A stretch of 32,215 nucleotides of DNA from Thiobacillus sp. (GTDB lineage Bacteria; Pseudomonadota; Gammaproteobacteria; Burkholderiales; Thiobacillaceae). Of the stretch, positions 1-11,945 are shown one piece after another. Under the pieces are notes generated by a model that was given only the letters and a program-made list of their open reading frames with translations, ran no database searches and was not told the origin of the DNA. A program made the translations under genes and the position numbers. The stretch's first letter is position 1. Each line of letters begins with the position of its first letter. The DNA lies in the NCBI GenBank assembly GCA_024709685.1, contig JANJWF010000101.1, positions 1 to 32,215 of the forward strand, written 5' to 3'.

Positions 1-2704
<2,704 letters not shown>

Positions 2705-2721
2705 TCTGAAAAGGCAAGGCT

Positions 2722-3198
2722 GTGAACAAATTCCCCCTCACCATCGTGGGCGCCGAAAAACTGCGCGCCGAGTTGCAACGCCTCAAAGGCGTGGAACGCC
2801 CCGCCGTGATCCAGGCGATTGCCGAAGCGCGCGCGCAGGGCGATCTGTCGGAAAACGCAGAATACGACGCGGCCAAGGAAAAACAGGGCTTCATCGAAGG
2901 CCGTATCGCCGAGCTTGAAGGCAAGCTGTCGAATGCGCAGATCATCGACCCGACGACGCTCGATGCGGATGGCCGCATTGTTTTTGGTGCAACGGTCGAA
3001 TTGGAGGATGCCGAATCCGGTGATACCGTCACCTACCAGATCGTCGGCGACGACGAGGCCGACATCAAGCAGGGAAAGATTTCGGTGTCGTCGCCGATCG
3101 CGCGCGCGCTGATCGGCAAATATGCCGGTGACAGCGTCGAGGTGAAGGCGCCGGGCGGTGCCCGCCACTACGAAGTGTTGGACGTCGAGTACATCTGA
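2722..3198 (+). CDS. greA: Transcription elongation factor GreA
   Basis: Binds the secondary channel of RNA polymerase and stimulates cleavage of backtracked RNA so that stalled complexes resume. The 158-residue length equals E. coli GreA. The N-terminal coiled coil carries the tip motif GDLSENAEY with the catalytic acidic pair D41 and E44. The C-terminal FKBP-like domain follows ([24 protein letters not shown]). The start is GTG at 2722, chosen because the protein then begins like the family ([14 protein letters not shown]) and lies 17 bases after carB. The carB-greA pairing is common in proteobacteria. Nothing is missing. Confidence 0.96.
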   Translation: MNKFPLTIVGAEKLRAELQRLKGVERPAVIQAIAEARAQGDLSENAEYDAAKEKQGFIEGRIAELEGKLSNAQIIDPTTLDADGRIVFGATVELEDAESGDTVTYQIVGDDEADIKQGKISVSSPIARALIGKYAGDSVEVKAPGGARHYEVLDVEYI

Positions 3199-3200
3199 TC

Positions 3201-3653
3201 ATGCGGAGCTTCTGGGACGGGCTTGCCGGGACGATGCTGGTGCTGTGGATCGGAGGCATGTGGGCGATCGGGTATGTCGCCGCACCGGTGCTGTTTGCCA
3301 GCGTCGACGATAAGCGGCTTGCCGGGATGTTGGCAGGCAATCTCTTCGAGATGATGACCTGGATCGGTATGGCTGCCGCGAGCTACCTGCTGATTTATCG
3401 TATTGCGCTCGATCGAGGCGCTGCGCTGAAGGACCTGTTTTTCTGGTTGGTGGTGCTGATGCTGGCACTGATCCTGGTCGGCCACTTCGGCGTCCAGCCG
3501 ATCCTGCAGGGACTGAAGGATCAGGCCATGCCGCATGCTGTGATGCAGAGCGTGTTCGCCGACCGCTTCGCGCGCTGGCACGGCATCTCCAGCATCCTCT
3601 ACCTGATTCAGAGCGCGCTGGGGCTGCTGCTGGTCTGGCGTCTGGTGCGGTAA
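3201..3653 (+). CDS. DUF4149-family small membrane protein
   Basis: A 150-residue, strongly hydrophobic protein with about four membrane segments (roughly residues 7-30, 50-68, 80-100 and 128-148) and a short polar loop carrying DRFARWHGIS. The N-terminal pattern (LVLWIGGMWAIGYVAAPVLF) and overall layout fit DUF4149, a family of unknown function that I recall between greA and yhbY in betaproteobacteria. Its ATG lies two bases after the greA stop, so it is probably translated with the carB-greA transcript. It converges with yhbY; a small palindrome (GGCCT gaatc AGGCC, 3663-3677) lies where the two genes meet but has no T-run. No catalytic motif is visible, so I assign no function beyond inner-membrane location. 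Confidence 0.8.
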   Translation: MRSFWDGLAGTMLVLWIGGMWAIGYVAAPVLFASVDDKRLAGMLAGNLFEMMTWIGMAAASYLLIYRIALDRGAALKDLFFWLVVLMLALILVGHFGVQPILQGLKDQAMPHAVMQSVFADRFARWHGISSILYLIQSALGLLLVWRLVR

Positions 3654-3670
3654 ACCCGGGCAGGCCTGAA

Positions 3671-3967
3671 TCAGGCCGGCAGGACGATGGCCGGTTTGGC
3701 TGCGGCCCGATAAATCACAAGAACCTTGCCGATCTGCTGCACTGGTGCGGCGCCGGTGGCGGCGCAGATTTCCTCGAGCCAGGCCCGGCGCGTGTCGGAC
3801 TCGTCGCTGGCGGCCTTGATCTTGACGAGCTCGTGCGCCTTCAGTGCGAGATCGACCTCCTTCAACACGGCAGCCGTCAGCCCCTGGTTTCCGATCATGA
3901 CCACCGGCTGGCGCGCGTGGGCCAGCCCCTTCAGGAATTGCCGCTGTGCGGGCGTGAGAGATTTCAT
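3671..3967 (-). CDS. yhbY: CRS1/YhbY-domain RNA-binding protein
   Basis: A 98-residue single-domain protein of the CRS1-YhbY fold, linked in E. coli to assembly of the 50S ribosomal subunit. The GxxG-type RNA-binding loop is visible (VMIGNQGLT), as is the start typical of the family (MKSLTPAQRQFLKGLAH). Length matches E. coli YhbY (97). Reading on the minus strand, an AAGGAAG ribosome site lies just upstream of the ATG (complement of 3965-3967), supporting this start. It is divergent from rlmE, an rRNA methyltransferase also used in 50S maturation, with only 40 bases between their start codons, so their promoters must be close together or overlap. Confidence 0.92.
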   Translation of the reverse strand: MKSLTPAQRQFLKGLAHARQPVVMIGNQGLTAAVLKEVDLALKAHELVKIKAASDESDTRRAWLEEICAATGAAPVQQIGKVLVIYRAAAKPAIVLPA

Positions 3968-4007
3968 GCGTCTTCCTTAATCTGAGCGCGGATTGTAGCC
4001 GATAGAC

Positions 4008-4676
4008 ATGGTGCAGAAAGCGAAGCGAACCAAATCGGGCAGTGCATGGATGCATGAGCACGTGACCGACCCCTACGTCAAAAAGGCGCAGCAGGATGGC
4101 TACCGGTCGCGCGCCGCCTACAAACTGCTGGAAATCGACAAGCGCGATCATCTGTTGCGCCCGGGCATGACGGTGGTCGACCTGGGTGCGGCGCCGGGTA
4201 GCTGGTGCCAGGTGGCGGTGCAGAAGATGAAAGGGCGGGGCAGGGTGCTGGCCATTGACCTGCTACCGGTGGCGCCGATGGCGGGGGTCGACAGTCTGGA
4301 AGGCGATTTCACCGATCCGGCAGCGCTGGCTTGGCTGGAGGAAAAGTTGCAATCGGGTCGGGTTGACCTTGTATTAAGCGATATGGCGCCCAATATAAGC
4401 GGGGTGATGCTGACGGACCAGGCGCGGCATTATGAATTATGTGAGTTGGCGCTCGATTTTGCCGTGAACTGGCTGAAACCAGATGGCGGTTTTCTCGTCA
4501 AAGTATTTCAGGGTGTCGGGTTCGAGGATTTCCGGACACAAATGCGTCAGGCATTCGAGCAGGTGCTGATCCGCAAACCCGATGCTTCCCGTGATCGCAG
4601 TGCCGAAGTCTACCTGCTGGGACGCCGCCCCGTTGCGGCACGGGCGGGGGCACAGGAAACTGTGACAAGCCGGTAA
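4008..4676 (+). CDS. rlmE: 23S rRNA (uridine-2552 2'-O) methyltransferase
   Basis: Also called FtsJ or RrmJ. It methylates the ribose of U2552 in the A-loop of 23S rRNA on the 50S particle using S-adenosylmethionine. The SAM-binding motif [11 protein letters not shown] is at 56-66. The K-D-K-E catalytic tetrad is complete: K39 (AAYKLLE), D125 (SDMAPN), K165 (VKVFQG) and E200 (AEVYLL). At 222 residues it is slightly longer than the E. coli enzyme (208) because of a C-terminal tail of about 15 residues. The stop at 4674-4676 lies 71 bases before ftsH; rlmE-ftsH adjacency is widespread in proteobacteria. A likely ftsH promoter overlaps its last codons. Confidence 0.96.
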   Translation: MVQKAKRTKSGSAWMHEHVTDPYVKKAQQDGYRSRAAYKLLEIDKRDHLLRPGMTVVDLGAAPGSWCQVAVQKMKGRGRVLAIDLLPVAPMAGVDSLEGDFTDPAALAWLEEKLQSGRVDLVLSDMAPNISGVMLTDQARHYELCELALDFAVNWLKPDGGFLVKVFQGVGFEDFRTQMRQAFEQVLIRKPDASRDRSAEVYLLGRRPVAARAGAQETVTSR

Positions 4677-4689
4677 AAGTAGTTAGAAT
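4662..4689 (+). promoter_or_regulatory. Candidate sigma-70-type promoter for ftsH
   Basis: GTGACA (4662-4667) and TAGAAT (4684-4689) are separated by 16 bases and resemble TTGACA/TATAAT. The site overlaps the rlmE stop codon and lies about 60 bases before the ftsH GTG. I saw no clear heat-shock (sigma-32) pattern, although ftsH is often heat-inducible. Motif match only. Confidence 0.4.
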
Positions 4690-4747
4690 GAATTTAGGCA
4701 TGCTGCGCTTAAATTGAACGTGCCGTACTCGGCACTCAGGAGTAAAC

Positions 4748-6640
4748 GTGAACAATTTGTCCAAGAACATCGCCATCTGGCTGATCATCGCCGTCGTCCT
4801 GATGACGGTGTTCAACCAGTTCGGTGCACAGCGCACCGCGCAGACGCAGATGCCGTACTCGCAGTTCATCGAAGAGGTGCGCCAGCAGCAGATCTCCAAG
4901 GTGGTGATCGAGGGCAATGTGCTGAAGGGCGAGCGCAGCGACGGCCAGCGCTTCACCAGCTACGCGCCGAGCGACCCGTGGATGGTTTCCGACCTGCTGA
5001 AGAACGGCGTTTCGGTCGAGGCCAAGCCGGAAGAGCAGCCTTCGTTCCTGATGAGCCTGTTCATTTCCTGGTTCCCCATGCTGCTGCTGATCGGCGTATG
5101 GATCTTCTTCATGCGCCAGATGCAGGGTGGCGGCCGGGGCGGTGCGTTCTCATTCGGCAAGAGCCGGGCCCGCCTGCTAGACGAAAATGCCAACCCGGTG
5201 ACCTTTGCCGACGTGGCGGGCTGCGACGAGGCCAAGGAAGACGTGGCCGAACTGGTGGATTTCCTGAAAGACCCGTCCAAATTCCAGAAGCTGGGCGGCC
5301 ATATCCCGCGTGGCGTGCTGATGGTGGGACCGCCCGGGACGGGCAAGACCCTGCTGGCCCGCTCGATTGCAGGCGAAGCCAAGGTACCGTTCTTCAGCAT
5401 TTCCGGCTCGGATTTCGTCGAAATGTTCGTCGGCGTCGGTGCCGCGCGCGTGCGTGACATGTTCGAGCAGGCGAAGAAGAATTCGCCCTGCATCATCTTC
5501 ATCGACGAGATCGACGCGGTCGGTCGCCAGCGCGGCGCCGGTCTGGGCGGCGGCAACGACGAACGCGAGCAGACCCTCAACCAGCTGCTGGTGGAAATGG
5601 ACGGCTTCGAGGCGACCACCGGCGTCATCGTCATCGCCGCGACCAACCGTCCCGACGTGCTCGATCCGGCTCTGTTGCGCCCGGGCCGCTTCGACCGCCA
5701 AGTCGTGGTGGGCCTGCCCGATATCCGCGGCCGCGAACAGATTCTGCTGGTGCACATGCGCAAGGTACCGGTTGCCCCTGACGTGCGGGCCGACATCCTG
5801 GCGCGCGGCACGCCCGGCATGTCCGGTGCCGATCTCGCCAACCTGGTCAACGAGGCTGCCCTGTTCGCCGCACGTGGCAACAAGCGTCTGGTCGACATGG
5901 ATGATTTCGAGAAAGCCAAGGACAAGATCCTCATGGGCGCCGAGCGCAAATCCATGGTGATCACACCCGAGGACAAGAAAAAGACCGCCTACCATGAGTC
6001 CGGCCATGCCGTGATCGGCATGAGCCTGAAGGGCTGCGACCCGGTGCACAAGGTGACGGTGATCCCGCGTGGGCGGGCCTTGGGCGTGACCATGTCACTT
6101 CCGGAAATGGACCGCTTCAGCCTGTACAAGGACCAGATGCTGGACCAGATCAGCATGCTATTCGGCGGGCGGGTGGCGGAGGAAATCTTCGTCGGCAGTA
6201 TCTCGACCGGTGCCTCCAATGACTTCGAGCGCGCCACCAGCATCGCGCGCGACATGGTGACGCGCTACGGCATGTCCGAAGCCCTGGGACCGATGGTGTA
6301 CGGCGAAAACGAGGGCGAGGTGTTCCTGGGGCGTTCGGTGACCACCCACAAGAACATGAGCGAAGCCACCATGCAGAAGGTCGATGCCGAGATTCGCCGC
6401 ATCCTGGACGCACAATACGCGCTGGCGAAGACGATCCTCACCGACAACCGCGACAAGGTCGAGGCGATGACGGCGGCCCTGCTGGAGTACGAAACCATCG
6501 ACGCCGACCAGATCGACGACATCATGGCGGGCCGTCCGGTGCGTCCACCGAAACCGGCTGCCACGCCGCAGCCACCGGCGGGCGGAGGCGACAAACCCAG
6601 CGCGCCTGCGCCGACCGCCCAGCCTGCGCAGGAAACCTGA
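4748..6640 (+). CDS. ftsH: ATP-dependent zinc metalloprotease FtsH
   Basis: Membrane-anchored AAA+ protease that extracts and degrades membrane proteins and regulators such as LpxC and sigma-32 in E. coli. The 630-residue protein has two membrane segments (about 6-24 and 98-117) around a periplasmic domain. The AAA module has Walker A GPPGTGKT (194-201), Walker B IIFIDEID and the second region of homology [20 protein letters not shown]. The zinc site HESGH is at 416-420. The C-terminal tail is rich in Pro and Ala ([15 protein letters not shown]) and probably disordered. Start is GTG at 4748 after a CAGGAG ribosome site; earlier in-frame starts would not match the family. A terminator follows the stop. 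Confidence 0.97.
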   Translation: MNNLSKNIAIWLIIAVVLMTVFNQFGAQRTAQTQMPYSQFIEEVRQQQISKVVIEGNVLKGERSDGQRFTSYAPSDPWMVSDLLKNGVSVEAKPEEQPSFLMSLFISWFPMLLLIGVWIFFMRQMQGGGRGGAFSFGKSRARLLDENANPVTFADVAGCDEAKEDVAELVDFLKDPSKFQKLGGHIPRGVLMVGPPGTGKTLLARSIAGEAKVPFFSISGSDFVEMFVGVGAARVRDMFEQAKKNSPCIIFIDEIDAVGRQRGAGLGGGNDEREQTLNQLLVEMDGFEATTGVIVIAATNRPDVLDPALLRPGRFDRQVVVGLPDIRGREQILLVHMRKVPVAPDVRADILARGTPGMSGADLANLVNEAALFAARGNKRLVDMDDFEKAKDKILMGAERKSMVITPEDKKKTAYHESGHAVIGMSLKGCDPVHKVTVIPRGRALGVTMSLPEMDRFSLYKDQMLDQISMLFGGRVAEEIFVGSISTGASNDFERATSIARDMVTRYGMSEALGPMVYGENEGEVFLGRSVTTHKNMSEATMQKVDAEIRRILDAQYALAKTILTDNRDKVEAMTAALLEYETIDADQIDDIMAGRPVRPPKPAATPQPPAGGGDKPSAPAPTAQPAQET

Positions 6641-6668
6641 GCGCCGGCTCGCTATCAACGATTACAAT

Positions 6669-6696
6669 GGAGGGGCTTTTGCCCCTCCGTTTTTTT
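6669..6696 (+). terminator. Rho-independent terminator after ftsH
   Basis: A perfect 8-bp stem (GGAGGGGC 6669-6676 with GCCCCTCC 6681-6688) with a TTTT loop is followed by a run of seven T (6690-6696). It ends one base before the folP start codon. A TACAAT at 6663-6668 sits immediately upstream of the hairpin. Confidence 0.9.
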
Positions 6697-6697
6697 C

Positions 6698-7537
6698 ATG
6701 TTTGCCCTTCACGCAGGTTCGCACCGGCTCTCGCTTGCAAGACCGCTGGTCATGGGGATCGTCAACGCCACCCCGGATTCGTTTTCCGATGGCGGGCGCT
6801 GCCTGGATTCCCAGGCTGCGATCCGGCATGCACTCAAGTTGTTTGAGGACGGCGCCGCCATCCTCGATGTAGGGGGAGAATCGACACGCCCGGGCGCAGC
6901 CGCCGTGCCTGCTGCCGAGGAAATGCGGCGCGTGCTGCCGGTGATCGGAGCGCTTGCAGGCCGCGGTTGCGTGGTTTCGGTCGATACCAGGAAGCCCGAG
7001 GTCATGCGGGCAGCGCTCGATGCGGGTGCTGTCATGGTGAACGATGTGACGGCGTTGCGTGCGCCAGGCGCCCTGGAAGCCGTCGCAGCCTCTGATGCGG
7101 CGGTCTGCCTGATGCACATGCAGGGCGAGCCGCAGACCATGCAGCATGCGCCCGCTTATGTCGATGTTCTTGAAGAGGTGAAGCGGTTCCTGCAGGGCAG
7201 GGCAGATGCGTGTGAAGCGGCGGGCATCGGCCGCGAGCGACTGGTGATCGACCCCGGTTTCGGCTTCGGCAAGGCACTCGAACACAATCTGGCCCTGCTC
7301 GCGCACCTGGATCGCCTCGCTGAACTCGGGTTGCCGGTGCTGGCGGGGCTGTCGCGCAAATCGATGCTGGGCACCCTCACCGGGCGCGCTGTGGAGGAAC
7401 GCGAGTTTGCCGGCGTGGCGGCGCATCTGGCAGCAGTGGCGCGCGGCGCACGGCTGGTCCGGGTACACAATGTTGCGGCCATGCGCGATGCGCTGGCCAT
7501 CTGGAATGCAGTGGAGGAACAACAGGATGGGACGTAA
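6698..7537 (+). CDS. folP: Dihydropteroate synthase
   Basis: Condenses p-aminobenzoate with dihydropterin pyrophosphate to give dihydropteroate in folate synthesis; the target of sulfonamides. The 279-residue TIM barrel shows the signature blocks [14 protein letters not shown] (about 20-33), [23 protein letters not shown] and [11 protein letters not shown]. The start at 6698 gives the usual 18-residue lead before the first signature, and the next in-frame ATG (residue 19) would cut the first strand. There is no ribosome-binding site directly before this ATG; the only GGAGG-like stretch is in the 5' arm of the terminator hairpin. The 3' end overlaps glmM by 11 bases. folP-glmM order is common downstream of ftsH. 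Confidence 0.95.
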   Translation: MFALHAGSHRLSLARPLVMGIVNATPDSFSDGGRCLDSQAAIRHALKLFEDGAAILDVGGESTRPGAAAVPAAEEMRRVLPVIGALAGRGCVVSVDTRKPEVMRAALDAGAVMVNDVTALRAPGALEAVAASDAAVCLMHMQGEPQTMQHAPAYVDVLEEVKRFLQGRADACEAAGIGRERLVIDPGFGFGKALEHNLALLAHLDRLAELGLPVLAGLSRKSMLGTLTGRAVEEREFAGVAAHLAAVARGARLVRVHNVAAMRDALAIWNAVEEQQDGT

Positions 7538-8879
7538 GTATTTCGGCACCGACGGCGTGCGCGGAAGGGTGGGCGAGTCACCGATCACGCCGGAGTTCGT
7601 GATGCACCTCGGGTATGCGGCCGGGCAGGTACTGGTCGCGGATCGCGGCAGCCTGCCACCGAACCAGCACCCGACCGTGCTGATCGGCAAGGACACCCGC
7701 ATTTCCGGTTACATGCTGGAAGCCGGCTTTACCGCGGCCGGGGTGAACGTCCTGATGACCGGGCCGATGCCGACACCCGCGGTGGCGTACCTGACGCGGG
7801 CGCTTCGCCTGCAGGCGGGCGTGGTGATCTCGGCTTCGCACAATCCGTTCGAGGACAACGGCATCAAATTCTTTTCCGCCAGCGGCCAGAAGCTGCCCGA
7901 CAGTGTCGAGCAGGCGATCGAGGCGAGGCTGGACCGCCCGATCGTGACGGTCGAGGCACGCCAGTTGGGACGCGCCCGCCGGATCGAGGATGCGGCGGCG
8001 CGCTACATCGAGTTCTGCAAGAGCACCTTCCCCAACAACCTCGACCTGCGCGGGTTGCGCATCGTAGTCGACTGCGCAAACGGCGCGACTTACCACATCG
8101 CGCCGCACGTGCTGCACGAACTGGGCGCCGAGGTGATCGCGATCGGCAATGAGCCGAATGGCTTCAATATCAACGACGAATGCGGGGCGACCCACACCCT
8201 GGCTTTGTCCGAAGCGGTGCGCCTCCATCATGCGGATATCGGTATTTCGCTCGACGGCGACGGCGACCGCCTGATGATGGCTGATGCGGAGGGGCGGATT
8301 TACGATGGCGACCAGCTGGTCTACATCATTGCACGCCATCGCATCCAGAGCGGCTACATGAAGGGAGGCGTGGTCGGCACGCTGATGACCAACCTAGGCA
8401 CCGAGCACGCGCTCGGCCGTATCCATGTTCCATTCGAGCGCGCCAGGGTGGGCGATCGCTATGTGCTGGAGCGTCTCCATGCCAACGGCTGGACCCTGGG
8501 AGGGGAAACTTCGGGGCACATCCTTTGCCTGGACAAGCACACCACGGGTGACGGCATTGTCTCGGCGCTGCAGGTGCTGCGCGCATTGCGCGAAACGGGT
8601 GACACGTTGGACGCGTTCACCGCTGATCTGGAGACCTATCCCCAGGTCATGATCAATGTGCCGGTAGCCAAGGGATTCAAGCTGGACGCTGCGCCCGCGG
8701 TCAGGGCAGCGGTGGCTGAAGCGGAGGCCATCCTGAACGGCAGTGGACGCATCGTCCTGCGTGCGTCAGGGACCGAGCCGCTGATCCGGGTCATGGTGGA
8801 GGGCCGCGACGCCGAACTGGTCAGGCGCACAGCTGAAACCATCGCGGCTGCGGTCAAGGCTGCGGCGGCAGGCGCGTGA
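7527..8879 (+). CDS. glmM: Phosphoglucosamine mutase
   Basis: Interconverts glucosamine-6-phosphate and glucosamine-1-phosphate on the way to UDP-GlcNAc for peptidoglycan and lipopolysaccharide. At 450 residues it is the usual length. The phosphoserine loop ISASHNP has its second serine at S104. Also visible are the Mg-binding loop DGDGDR, the sugar-binding loop GGETSGHI and the phosphate-binding loop [11 protein letters not shown] near the C-terminus. The frame extends upstream inside folP, but the family start ([13 protein letters not shown]) is the ATG at 7527, preceded by GGAGGAACAACAGG. The 11-base overlap with folP implies coupled translation. Confidence 0.96.
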   Translation: MGRKYFGTDGVRGRVGESPITPEFVMHLGYAAGQVLVADRGSLPPNQHPTVLIGKDTRISGYMLEAGFTAAGVNVLMTGPMPTPAVAYLTRALRLQAGVVISASHNPFEDNGIKFFSASGQKLPDSVEQAIEARLDRPIVTVEARQLGRARRIEDAAARYIEFCKSTFPNNLDLRGLRIVVDCANGATYHIAPHVLHELGAEVIAIGNEPNGFNINDECGATHTLALSEAVRLHHADIGISLDGDGDRLMMADAEGRIYDGDQLVYIIARHRIQSGYMKGGVVGTLMTNLGTEHALGRIHVPFERARVGDRYVLERLHANGWTLGGETSGHILCLDKHTTGDGIVSALQVLRALRETGDTLDAFTADLETYPQVMINVPVAKGFKLDAAPAVRAAVAEAEAILNGSGRIVLRASGTEPLIRVMVEGRDAELVRRTAETIAAAVKAAAAGA

Positions 8880-8888
8880 TTTCCCCGG

Positions 8889-8922
8889 CTGAAATATATC
8901 TGTAATATTTGCCCGCTAGTAT
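8889..8922 (+). promoter_or_regulatory. Pho box and -10 element upstream of pstS
   Basis: CTGAAATATATCTGTAAT (8889-8906) matches the PhoB consensus CTGTCATAWAWCTGTCAY at 15 of 18 positions, counted by eye, with both half-site CTG triplets 11 bases apart. A -10-like TAGTAT (8917-8922) starts 10 bases after the box, the spacing known for PhoB-activated promoters in which the Pho box replaces the -35 element. This predicts activation of the pst genes under phosphate starvation. Confidence 0.8.
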
Positions 8923-8968
8923 GGCGACGTTTCCCAGCGGCAACGTCAACGACTACCGGAGATATTAC

Positions 8969-9988
8969 ATGTACACCTTCAACAAACTGGCTCAAGGCAC
9001 GCTGGCTGCGGTCGTCGGGCTGGCATTCTCGGTTGGCGTGCTGGCCGCTGACATCACCGGTGCGGGCGCGACCTTCCCCTATGCCATCTATACAAAGTGG
9101 GCCGAAGCCTACCAGAGCGCGACCGGCAACAAGGTCAACTACCAGGGCATCGGCTCGTCGGGCGGCGTCAAGCAGATCAAGGCCAAGACGGTCGATTTCG
9201 GTGGCACCGATGCGCCGCTCAAGGAAACCGATCTGAATGCGGCGAAACTGGTGCAGGTGCCGACCGTGATGGGGGGCGTGACCATCGTGACGAACGTTCC
9301 GGGTATCGGCTCGGGCAAGCTCAAGCTGGACGGCGTCACCGCCGCCGATATCTTCCGCGGCGCCATCACCAAGTGGAACGACCCTGCCATCGCCAGGCTG
9401 AACCCCGGCGTCAAGCTGCCGAACCTGGCCATTACCGTGGCGCACCGTTCCGACGGTTCCGGCACCACCTATGCATTCACCAACTATCTCGCCAAACAGT
9501 CGATGGCGTTCAAGCGGGACGTCGGCGCCGGCAACACGGTGAACTGGCCGGCCAACGCCGTCGGCGGCAAGGGCAACCCAGGGGTCGCGGCCAACGTGCA
9601 GAAGATCAAGGGCGCGATCGGCTATGTGGATATTGCCGATGCGATGAAGAACAACATGACCTTCATTGCACTGAAAAACCGCACCGGCCACTACATCGTG
9701 CCGAGCCGGCAATCGGTTGCCGACGCGGCCGCCGGTGCCGATTTCAAGGTGAAGGGCATGGCGCCTGACCTGCTCGACCAGAGCCACAAGAACGCCTGGC
9801 CGATCACCACGGCCACCTACGTGCTCGCGTATGAAAAAGGCAAAGACCCCATCAGGCAGAAAGGCGTGGTGGACTTCTTCACCTGGTCGCTGAACAACGG
9901 CCAGAAAATGGCTGAAGAACTGGGCTTTGTGGCGCTTCCGGCCAACGTCGTGAAAATGGTCGAAGCGGAAATGAAGAACATCAAGTAA
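8969..9988 (+). CDS. pstS: Periplasmic phosphate-binding protein PstS
   Basis: Binds inorganic phosphate in the periplasm and delivers it to the PstCAB transporter. The 339-residue precursor has a signal peptide (KLAQGTLAAVVGLAFS core; likely cleavage after VLA at residue 26). Phosphate-binding loops of the family follow: GAGATFPYAIYTKW, GIGSSGGVKQI, FGGTDAPL and HRSDGSGTTYAFT. Start: an upstream in-frame ATG at 8909 would place the signal peptide internally and lies in the promoter region; the ATG at 8969 has a CGGAGA site at the right distance. It is the first gene of pstSCAB and is preceded by a Pho box. Confidence 0.96.
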   Translation: MYTFNKLAQGTLAAVVGLAFSVGVLAADITGAGATFPYAIYTKWAEAYQSATGNKVNYQGIGSSGGVKQIKAKTVDFGGTDAPLKETDLNAAKLVQVPTVMGGVTIVTNVPGIGSGKLKLDGVTAADIFRGAITKWNDPAIARLNPGVKLPNLAITVAHRSDGSGTTYAFTNYLAKQSMAFKRDVGAGNTVNWPANAVGGKGNPGVAANVQKIKGAIGYVDIADAMKNNMTFIALKNRTGHYIVPSRQSVADAAAGADFKVKGMAPDLLDQSHKNAWPITTATYVLAYEKGKDPIRQKGVVDFFTWSLNNGQKMAEELGFVALPANVVKMVEAEMKNIK

Positions 9989-10004
9989 GGTATGACTCGA
10001 TCTC

Positions 10005-10030
10005 GCCGGGCCAGCGTGCTTGTGCCCGGC
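10005..10030 (+). promoter_or_regulatory. Intercistronic hairpin between pstS and pstC
   Basis: A 7-bp perfect stem (GCCGGGC 10005-10011 with GCCCGGC 10024-10030) with a 12-base loop lies in the 113-base pstS-pstC gap and has no T-run. Such hairpins often protect the 3' end of a binding-protein message so that it is more abundant than the membrane subunits. That role is inferred here. Confidence 0.45.
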
Positions 10031-10101
10031 TAGCTTCGAAAGCGGCTGCCCCCTGGGGCTGTTTTCGGAGATAACAAACCGAACCGATAGGCACCCCCAT
10101 C

Positions 10102-11079
10102 GTGAGCGAGCCCAGTGTGTCCGCCGGAAAAGATCCGCATGCCCAGCAGGTCCGAAAATTCCGGTTGCAGGACCAGTTTTTTCATTATTCCACCCAGTTT
10201 TTTGCCTTTGTCGTCCTGGCAGCGCTGGTGGGCATCCTGGTGTCGCTCGCCCTTGAGGCCTGGCCCAGCCTGAAGGAATTCGGCCCAGCCTTTCTGTGGA
10301 CCAATGTCTGGAGCGTGCCGGACGATCAGTACGGGGCGCTGGCAGCCATTTATGGAACCGTCGTGACGTCCGTGCTGGCGTTGCTGATAGCGGTGCCGAT
10401 CAGCTTCGGGATTGCCTTGTTTCTGACCGAGACCTGCCCGCTCTGGCTGCGCCGCCCATTGGGTACGGCGATCGAACTGCTGGCGGGGGTGCCTTCCATC
10501 GTGTACGGCATCTGGGGACTTTTCGTGTTCGCGCCGCTGTTTGCCGAGTACGTCCAGCCTCCCTTGCAGGAACTGCTCGGGGAGGTCGCCATCATCGGCG
10601 GCCTGTTCTCCGGTCCGCCCATCGGGGTGGGCATCCTGACCGCCGGCATCGTGCTGGCCCTGATGGTGATTCCTTTCATCGCGTCGGTGATGCGCGATGT
10701 GTTCGAAACCGTGCCGCACGTGCTGAAGGAGTCGGCCTACGGCGTCGGTTGCACCACTTGGGAGGTGGCGCGAAACGTCGTGCTGCCGTATACCCGCGTC
10801 GGCGTCATTGGCGGCATCATGCTGGGGCTGGGACGCGCGCTTGGCGAGACGATGGCGGTCACGTTCGTGATCGGCAACGCCAACCGCATCAACGGCAGCC
10901 TGTTCGCGCCCGGCACATCGATTGCGTCAACCCTGGCAAACGAGTTCGGCGAGGCCGATCCCGGCCTGCACATTGCTTCCCTGTTTGCACTGGGCCTGGT
11001 GCTGTTCATCATCACTTTCGTGGTGCTGGCAATTTCGCGCTGGCTGATCAGCCGCAGCATGGGCTCCGAAGGGCTGTAA
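10102..11079 (+). CDS. pstC: Phosphate ABC transporter permease PstC
   Basis: One of the two inner-membrane permeases of the high-affinity phosphate importer. The 325-residue protein has about six membrane segments, the first near residues 33-53 ([19 protein letters not shown]). The permease signature before the last third ([21 protein letters not shown] then [15 protein letters not shown]) is the EAA-type loop that contacts PstB. Start is GTG at 10102; the ribosome site is weak, so the exact start is less sure than the rest. pstA begins four bases after the stop. Confidence 0.94.
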   Translation: MSEPSVSAGKDPHAQQVRKFRLQDQFFHYSTQFFAFVVLAALVGILVSLALEAWPSLKEFGPAFLWTNVWSVPDDQYGALAAIYGTVVTSVLALLIAVPISFGIALFLTETCPLWLRRPLGTAIELLAGVPSIVYGIWGLFVFAPLFAEYVQPPLQELLGEVAIIGGLFSGPPIGVGILTAGIVLALMVIPFIASVMRDVFETVPHVLKESAYGVGCTTWEVARNVVLPYTRVGVIGGIMLGLGRALGETMAVTFVIGNANRINGSLFAPGTSIASTLANEFGEADPGLHIASLFALGLVLFIITFVVLAISRWLISRSMGSEGL

Positions 11080-11082
11080 AAC

Positions 11083-11928
11083 ATGATGAGCCTGTACACC
11101 CGCCGCATCTGGATCAACCGCATCGGCATTACCCTCTCCATGCTCGCGATGAGTCTGGGTCTGATTGCGCTGCTGTGGATCTTGTGGACCCTGTTTTCCA
11201 GGGGGTTTGCTGCGCTGAGCTGGGACCTGTTCACCCAGGACACGCCGGCGCCTGGTTCCGAAGGTGGCGGCCTGCGCAATGCCATCGTCGGCAGCGGGCT
11301 CATTCTGCTGTTTTCTATGCTGATCTCGACGCCGGTCGGCATTCTGGCCGGGATCTATCTGGCCGAGTTCGGACGAATTTCGAAGTTCGCGTCGTTCACC
11401 CGTTTCATGACCGACATCATGCTGTCGGCGCCGTCCATCGTCATCGGCCTGTTCGTGTACGCGCTGTTTGTGGCGACCACCGGCGGATTCTCGGGCTGGG
11501 CCGGCTCGCTGGCGCTGGCGTTGATCGCCATTCCGGTGGTGGTGCGCACCACGGAGAACATGCTGAAGCTGGTGCCGACCAGCCTGCGCGAAGCCGCCTT
11601 TGCGGTGGGCGCGCCGCGCTGGCAGGTGTCGCTCAAGGTGACGCTGCGCGCGGTCAAGTCGGGGGTGGTGACCGGCGTGCTGCTGGCGATGGCGCGTATC
11701 ACCGGCGAGACTGCGCCACTGCTGTTCACCGCACTGAACAACCAGTTCCTCAACACCGACATGGCGGAACCGATGGGCAACCTGCCAGTCGTGATCTACC
11801 AGTTTGCGCTGAGCCCTTACGACAACTGGGTTGACCTCGCCTGGGGTGGAGCGCTGCTGATCGCCTTCCTGGTGCTGGCGGTCAACATCGGCGTGCGTGT
11901 GATTTTCCGCAACAAAGACAAACGTTAA
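11083..11928 (+). CDS. pstA: Phosphate ABC transporter permease PstA
   Basis: Second inner-membrane permease of the Pst importer, partner of PstC. The 281-residue protein has about six membrane segments, an N-terminal RRIWINRIG that precedes the first segment, and the EAA-type cytoplasmic loop ([20 protein letters not shown]) followed by [11 protein letters not shown], characteristic of PstA. Tandem ATG codons occur at 11083 and 11086; either could be used. It is followed after 17 bases by pstB, with CCGGAG as the pstB ribosome site. Confidence 0.95.
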   Translation: MMSLYTRRIWINRIGITLSMLAMSLGLIALLWILWTLFSRGFAALSWDLFTQDTPAPGSEGGGLRNAIVGSGLILLFSMLISTPVGILAGIYLAEFGRISKFASFTRFMTDIMLSAPSIVIGLFVYALFVATTGGFSGWAGSLALALIAIPVVVRTTENMLKLVPTSLREAAFAVGAPRWQVSLKVTLRAVKSGVVTGVLLAMARITGETAPLLFTALNNQFLNTDMAEPMGNLPVVIYQFALSPYDNWVDLAWGGALLIAFLVLAVNIGVRVIFRNKDKR

Positions 11929-11945
11929 ATTCACCGGAGCTTCTG

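Noticed and set aside
3663-3677. Palindrome GGCCT gaatc AGGCC between the DUF4149 gene and yhbY as a bidirectional terminator
   Set aside because: The stem is only five pairs and neither side has a T-run; too weak to call.
8636-9787. 383-codon minus-strand frame over glmM/pstS
   Set aside because: Composition shadow of high-GC genes; crosses the Pho box and signal peptide of pstS and lacks any family motif.
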